DNA from: Pseudomonas pergaminensis
GTDB taxonomy: Bacteria; Pseudomonadota; Gammaproteobacteria; Pseudomonadales; Pseudomonadaceae
Assembly: GCF_024112395.2 (NCBI RefSeq)
Contig: NZ_CP078013.2
Coordinates: forward strand, 2,666,001 to 2,730,000
Direction: 5' to 3'
Length of the DNA stretch: 64,000 bases
Numbering within the stretch: the stretch's first letter is position 1; each line of letters opens with the position of its first letter. Made by a program: the position numbers and the translations under genes. The notes beneath the pieces are model-generated. The model was not told where the DNA came from. It did not search any database and saw nothing but the letters and a program-made list of their open reading frames with translations. Positions 60,247-64,000 of this stretch are shown one piece after another.

Positions 60247-61014
60247 TTAGAACTTATCTTTCCAAGCCCTCAAGCTAGCAAACACCTCGGCCCCAGAGCG
60301 GTTGTCGCGGCCATTCCGTTCGTCCGCTTTTTGTTTAACGGATGTTTCAGCGGTGCGCAAAAAAGGGTTGGTGCGTTTTTCCAGGGCCAGATTGGAAGGC
60401 AGCGTGATCTCGCCACGGGCCCGAAGTTGGCGGACAGTTTCCACCCGTTCGGCGATATCGGCATTGTCCGGTTCCACCGCCTGGGCGAATTTGAGGTTAC
60501 TTTGGGTGTATTCGTGGGTGCAGTACACCCGCGTGTCAGCGGGCAGGGCGGCCAGACGCTCAAGGGAGGTGTACATCTGTTCTGGCGTGCCTTCGAACAA
60601 GCGCCCGCAACCGGCGGCGAACAGGGTATCGCCACACAACAGCACGCCCGGGTGATAAAAGGCGATATGGCCCAGGGTGTGGCCGGGCACTGTATAGATG
60701 TCAAAGTCCCAGCCGAGCACGGTGATGCGGTCGTTGTCGTTGAGCGCCACGTCCCGTGCCGGGATCTTCTCGTTGGCCGGGCCGTACACCTTGGCATCGG
60801 TTGCGCCTTTGAGTTGTTCGACGCCGCCGACATGATCATGGTGGTGGTGGGTGATCAGGATGTCGCTGAGGCTCCAGCCAGGGTTCTGCTCGAGCCAGGC
60901 CAGCACGGGGGCGGCGTCGCCAGGGTCGACCACGGCGCAGCGTCGGGTGCTTGGGTCCTGTAACAACCATATGTAGTTATCGGTGAAGGCGGGCAGGGCA
61001 CTGATCTGTATCAT
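60247..61014 (-). CDS. gloB: Hydroxyacylglutathione hydrolase (glyoxalase II)
   Basis: 255 residues, full length for GloB. The binuclear zinc motif THxHxDH is seen as T55-H-H-H-H-D-H61, followed by [10 protein letters not shown] and the C-terminal [13 protein letters not shown] with the glutathione-contact block [10 protein letters not shown]. It hydrolyses S-D-lactoylglutathione to D-lactate in methylglyoxal detoxification. It is divergent from the methyltransferase gene, 65 bases apart. Confidence 0.96.
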   Translation of the reverse strand: MIQISALPAFTDNYIWLLQDPSTRRCAVVDPGDAAPVLAWLEQNPGWSLSDILITHHHHDHVGGVEQLKGATDAKVYGPANEKIPARDVALNDNDRITVLGWDFDIYTVPGHTLGHIAFYHPGVLLCGDTLFAAGCGRLFEGTPEQMYTSLERLAALPADTRVYCTHEYTQSNLKFAQAVEPDNADIAERVETVRQLRARGEITLPSNLALEKRTNPFLRTAETSVKQKADERNGRDNRSGAEVFASLRAWKDKF

Positions 61015-61079
61015 TCTTCGATTCGCCAAGCTGAACACATTGGTGCATCTTAGAACGTCTAGGCGAGTTGGAGAATGCA

Positions 61080-61838
61080 ATGACTGATAAAGCGTTCGCC
61101 CAGGCCGATCCTGAGTGGCTGGCCTTGATCGGTGCAGCCCGCGAATGGCTGTCCGGTCCCATCGGGCAATTTCTGCTGGACGAAGAACGGCGCATGCTCG
61201 AAGACGAGTTGGGCCGTTTCTTTGGTGGCTACCTGGTGCATTACGGTCCTTCGGCCGAAACGCCGCCGTCCGCGCCGCAGGTGCAGCGCAATGTGCGCCT
61301 GGGGGCACCGTTGCCGGGGGTGGAGATTGTCTGTGAGGAGCAGGCCTGGCCGCTCAGCGAACACGCCGCTGACGTGGTGGTGTTGCAGCATGGCCTGGAT
61401 TTCTGCCTGTCGCCCCATGGCTTGCTGCGCGAAGCCGCGAGCAGCGTACGGCCAGGGGGCCATTTGCTGATTGTGGGGATCAACCCCTGGAGCAGTTGGG
61501 GCCTGCGCCATGTGTTCGCCCACGACGGCCTGCGCCAGGCACGCTGTATCTCGCCGCAACGGGTGGGCGACTGGCTGAACCTGCTGGGCTTCGCGCTGGA
61601 GAAACGCCGCTTCGGGTGCTATCGTCCGCCGCTTGCGTCAACCAAGTGGCAAAGCCGCCTGGCCGGCTGGGAGCGCCGCGCAGGTGCCTGGCAATTGGGC
61701 GGTGGCGGCTTCTATCTGCTGGTGGCACGCAAGATCGTGGTTGGGCTGCGGCCGGTGCAGCAGGTGCGCCGCGAGCCGATGGGCAAGCTGGTGCCCATGC
61801 CGATGGCCAAGGTCAACCGCAAGCAAAGCGATGCATGA
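61080..61838 (+). CDS. Class I SAM-dependent methyltransferase (YafS-like)
   Basis: 252 residues. The SAM-binding core is weakly marked: [21 protein letters not shown] and [21 protein letters not shown] correspond to motifs II-III, typical of methyltransferase 11-type proteins. Genes of this family lie between gloB and rnhA in many gammaproteobacteria (yafS in E. coli). GGAGAATGCA precedes the ATG. Substrate unknown. It is followed 30 bases later by rnhA. Confidence 0.88.
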   Translation: MTDKAFAQADPEWLALIGAAREWLSGPIGQFLLDEERRMLEDELGRFFGGYLVHYGPSAETPPSAPQVQRNVRLGAPLPGVEIVCEEQAWPLSEHAADVVVLQHGLDFCLSPHGLLREAASSVRPGGHLLIVGINPWSSWGLRHVFAHDGLRQARCISPQRVGDWLNLLGFALEKRRFGCYRPPLASTKWQSRLAGWERRAGAWQLGGGGFYLLVARKIVVGLRPVQQVRREPMGKLVPMPMAKVNRKQSDA

Positions 61839-61868
61839 CCCTCTTCTTGAATGAATACCGAGTGACCG

Positions 61869-62321
61869 ATGACCGATAGCGTAGAACTCTTCACCGATGG
61901 CGCCTGCAAAGGCAATCCGGGCCCTGGCGGCTGGGGCGCGTTGCTGGTGTGCAAAGGCGTGGAGAAAGAGTTGTGGGGCGGTGAAGCCAATACCACCAAC
62001 AATCGCATGGAGCTGATGGGCGCCATTCGCGGCCTCGAAGAACTCAAGCGCCGCTGCAACGTGCTGCTGGTGACCGACTCGCAATACGTGATGAAGGGCA
62101 TCAACGAGTGGATGGTCAACTGGAAGAAGCGCGGCTGGAAGACCGCCGCCAAGGAGCCGGTGAAAAATGCCGACCTGTGGCAACTGCTCGATGAACAATG
62201 CAATCGCCACGACATCACCTGGAAATGGGTGCGCGGCCACATCGGCCACCCCGGCAACGAACGCGCCGACCAGTTGGCCAACCGAGGCGTGGACGAAGTG
62301 CGCGGCTACAAGCAGAGCTGA
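61869..62321 (+). CDS. rnhA: Ribonuclease HI
   Basis: 150 residues. All four acidic catalytic residues are in place, D10, E48, D70 and D134, plus H124 in the [12 protein letters not shown] block. The enzyme removes RNA from RNA-DNA hybrids. It is encoded directly before dnaQ, a conserved neighbourhood in gammaproteobacteria. In many genomes the two are divergent; here they are in tandem with a 75-base gap. Confidence 0.97.
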   Translation: MTDSVELFTDGACKGNPGPGGWGALLVCKGVEKELWGGEANTTNNRMELMGAIRGLEELKRRCNVLLVTDSQYVMKGINEWMVNWKKRGWKTAAKEPVKNADLWQLLDEQCNRHDITWKWVRGHIGHPGNERADQLANRGVDEVRGYKQS

Positions 62322-62396
62322 TGGCGACTCACGTGTTAATATCGCGCGCCTTGATTCACACACACCGCACACCACACCGTTGAGAGCTGAACCCTG

Positions 62397-63143
62397 ATGG
62401 CCATCCGATCTGTTGTACTCGATACCGAAACCACCGGCATGCCGGTGACCGACGGCCACCGGATCATTGAAATCGGCTGTGTCGAACTGATGGGTCGTCG
62501 TCTCACCGGTCGTCACTTCCACGTCTACCTGCAACCGGACCGCGACAGTGACGAGGGCGCGATCGGCGTCCACGGTATCACTGACGAATTCCTCAAGGGC
62601 AAGCCGCGTTTTGCCGAAGTCGCCGATGAGTTCTTCGAATTCATCAACGGCGCCCAGCTGATCATCCATAACGCGGCGTTCGACGTCGGCTTCATCAACA
62701 ACGAATTTGCCCTGATGGGGCAAACCGATCGCGCAGACATTTCCCAGCACTGCTCGATCCTCGACACCTTGATGATGGCCCGTGAGCGTCACCCGGGCCA
62801 GCGCAACAGCCTGGATGCCTTGTGCAAACGTTATGGCGTCGACAACTCCGGCCGTGAACTCCACGGCGCCTTGCTCGACTCCGAGATTCTCGCCGACGTC
62901 TACCTGACCATGACCGGCGGGCAGACCAGCCTGTCCCTGGCGGGTAATGCCAGCGATGGCAGCGGCTCGGCGGAAGGCTCGGGTAACCGACCTTCGGAAA
63001 TCCGCCGCCTGCCGGCTGATCGCAAGCCCACGCCGATTATTCGCGCCAGTGAGCAGGACCTGGCCGAGCACCTGGCACGGCTGGAAGCGATCGCCAAGTC
63101 GGCGGGTGCGCCGGCGCTGTGGACCCAACTGACCCAGCAATAA
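62397..63143 (+). CDS. dnaQ: DNA polymerase III epsilon subunit (proofreading exonuclease)
   Basis: 248 residues. DEDDh exonuclease motifs are all seen: Exo I VLDTETTG (D9, E11), Exo II IHNAAFDVGFINNE, and Exo III with HGALLDSEILADVYLTM. The linker SLAGNASDGSGSAEGSG and a short C-terminal helix, which binds the polymerase alpha subunit, follow. A REPIN comes after the stop. Confidence 0.97.
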   Translation: MAIRSVVLDTETTGMPVTDGHRIIEIGCVELMGRRLTGRHFHVYLQPDRDSDEGAIGVHGITDEFLKGKPRFAEVADEFFEFINGAQLIIHNAAFDVGFINNEFALMGQTDRADISQHCSILDTLMMARERHPGQRNSLDALCKRYGVDNSGRELHGALLDSEILADVYLTMTGGQTSLSLAGNASDGSGSAEGSGNRPSEIRRLPADRKPTPIIRASEQDLAEHLARLEAIAKSAGAPALWTQLTQQ

Positions 63144-63153
63144 CCCATCCTCC

Positions 63154-63239
63154 CTGTAGGAGCCGACTTGCCGACGATGAAGCCCTTGAACCTTGCGATA
63201 GGTTCGGGGCCGCCATCGCCGGCAAGCCGGCGCCTACAG
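63154..63239. repeat. REPIN after dnaQ
   Basis: CTGTAGGAGCCGACTTGCCG on the left and CGGCAAGCCGGCGCCTACAG on the right are imperfect inverted copies of the P. fluorescens REP consensus. It lies in the 186-base gap between dnaQ and ldcA, which holds no other feature I can see. Confidence 0.85.
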
Positions 63240-63329
63240 AGGGTGTGTTGCCTGTTCGAAATCTTCATTCGCCACATCCGCTTCCAGCTTCTACCCTTGA
63301 GTGCATAGCCCTCAGGACTACAAGCGCTG

Positions 63330-64000
63330 ATGTATAAAGACCTGAAGTTCCCCGTCCTTATAGTGCACCGCGACATCAAGGCCGACACCGTTGCCGGTGA
63401 CCGGGTCCGAGGCATCGCCCGAGAGTTGGAGCAAGAGGGCTTCAGTATCTTTTCCGCAGTGGACTACGCCGAAGGCAGGCTGGTGGCTTCTACCCATCAC
63501 GGCCTGGCGTGCATGCTGATCGCCGCCGAAGGCGCCGGCGAGAATACCCATCTGTTGCAGAATATGGTCGAGTTGATCCGGCTTGCGCGGCTGCGGGCGC
63601 CCAATTTGCCGATCTTCGCGCTGGGCGAGCAAGTCACCCTGGAAAATGCGCCGGCGGACGCCATGAGCGAGCTCAACCAACTGCGTGGCATCCTGTACCT
63701 GTTCGAAGACACCGTGCCGTTTCTGGCCCGGCAAGTCGCTCGCGCGGCCCGTACTTACCTGGATGGCCTGTTGCCGCCGTTCTTCAAGGCGCTGGTGCAG
63801 CACACCGCGGATTCGAATTACTCCTGGCACACCCCCGGCCATGGCGGCGGCGTGGCCTACCGCAAGAGCCCGGTAGGGCAGGCGTTCCATCAGTTCTTCG
63901 GTGAAAATACCCTGCGTTCGGACTTGTCGGTGTCGGTGCCCGAGCTGGGTTCGCTGCTCGACCACACCGGGCCGCTGGCCGAAGCCGAGGCCCGCGCGGC
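63330..64000 (+). CDS. ldcA: Lysine/ornithine/arginine decarboxylase (3' truncated by window edge)
   Basis: The first 223 residues are present. MYKDLKFPVLIVHRDIKADT begins the N-terminal wing (response-regulator-like) domain, and HTADSNYSWHTPGHGGGVAY is the start of the PLP-binding core of Orn/Lys/Arg decarboxylases. The sequence pattern and the position after dnaQ match LdcA of P. aeruginosa (PA1818), which decarboxylates lysine to cadaverine. The catalytic lysine lies beyond the window end, so specificity cannot be confirmed. Confidence 0.88.
   Translation, partial: MYKDLKFPVLIVHRDIKADTVAGDRVRGIARELEQEGFSIFSAVDYAEGRLVASTHHGLACMLIAAEGAGENTHLLQNMVELIRLARLRAPNLPIFALGEQVTLENAPADAMSELNQLRGILYLFEDTVPFLARQVARAARTYLDGLLPPFFKALVQHTADSNYSWHTPGHGGGVAYRKSPVGQAFHQFFGENTLRSDLSVSVPELGSLLDHTGPLAEAEARA

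Overview
The window is about 64 kb of a Pseudomonas chromosome, most likely from the P. fluorescens species group. This rests on the GC-rich coding bias, on REP/REPIN repeats of the GGAGCTGGCTTGCC type, on Pseudomonas-restricted small families (DUF1652, DUF2789, DUF2946), and on the gene order nppA1A2BCD - mltD - gloB - methyltransferase - rnhA - dnaQ - ldcA, which matches the P. aeruginosa PA1807-PA1818 block. No tRNA, rRNA, CRISPR array, insertion sequence or prophage is visible.

Layout. 1-4.9 kb: the end of an inositol-type catabolic cluster, with a Gfo/Idh/MocA oxidoreductase, a rhizopine/inositol-like binding protein, its ATPase and its permease; a GGAA-N6-TTCC site suggests IolR control. 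5-10.8 kb: a DksA paralogue lacking zinc ligands, a chemoreceptor-like protein, several small conserved proteins and an orphan betaine-type binding protein. 10.8-14 kb: a TonB siderophore receptor with DUF2946, then DUF3995. 14-21.4 kb: an Rhs polymorphic toxin followed by AT-rich small genes, the first presumably its immunity gene and the rest probably an immunity-gene bank. 21.6-31.9 kb: a FiuA-like receptor, LOG protein, MocR/AhpD pair, LysR/AbrB/FAH cluster, AraC and GNAT. 32-38.9 kb: a candidate small RNA, a diguanylate cyclase, an ECF sigma operon, a binding-protein-like gene without signal peptide fused in context to an aconitase remnant, NUDIX, another Gfo/Idh/MocA protein and a secreted RNase T2. 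38.9-46.7 kb: regulator/target pairs (Rrf2 with a thioredoxin-reductase-like enzyme, HxlR with an SDR), a PLD-family protein, a hydrolase with TetR, and LysE with AraC. 46.8-50.9 kb: FecI-FecR-receptor iron module. 51-58.4 kb: the five-gene Npp/Yej peptide importer. 58.7-64 kb: conserved housekeeping genes ending in truncated ldcA.

Much of the window is nutrient, iron and stress accessory content laid out as compact divergent or convergent pairs, many overlapping by a few bases at their 3' ends. The most unusual parts are the Rhs toxin with its immunity bank, a compact intergenic RNA candidate with an anti-Shine-Dalgarno stretch, the zinc-free DksA, and the aconitase-tail/binding-protein fusion context.
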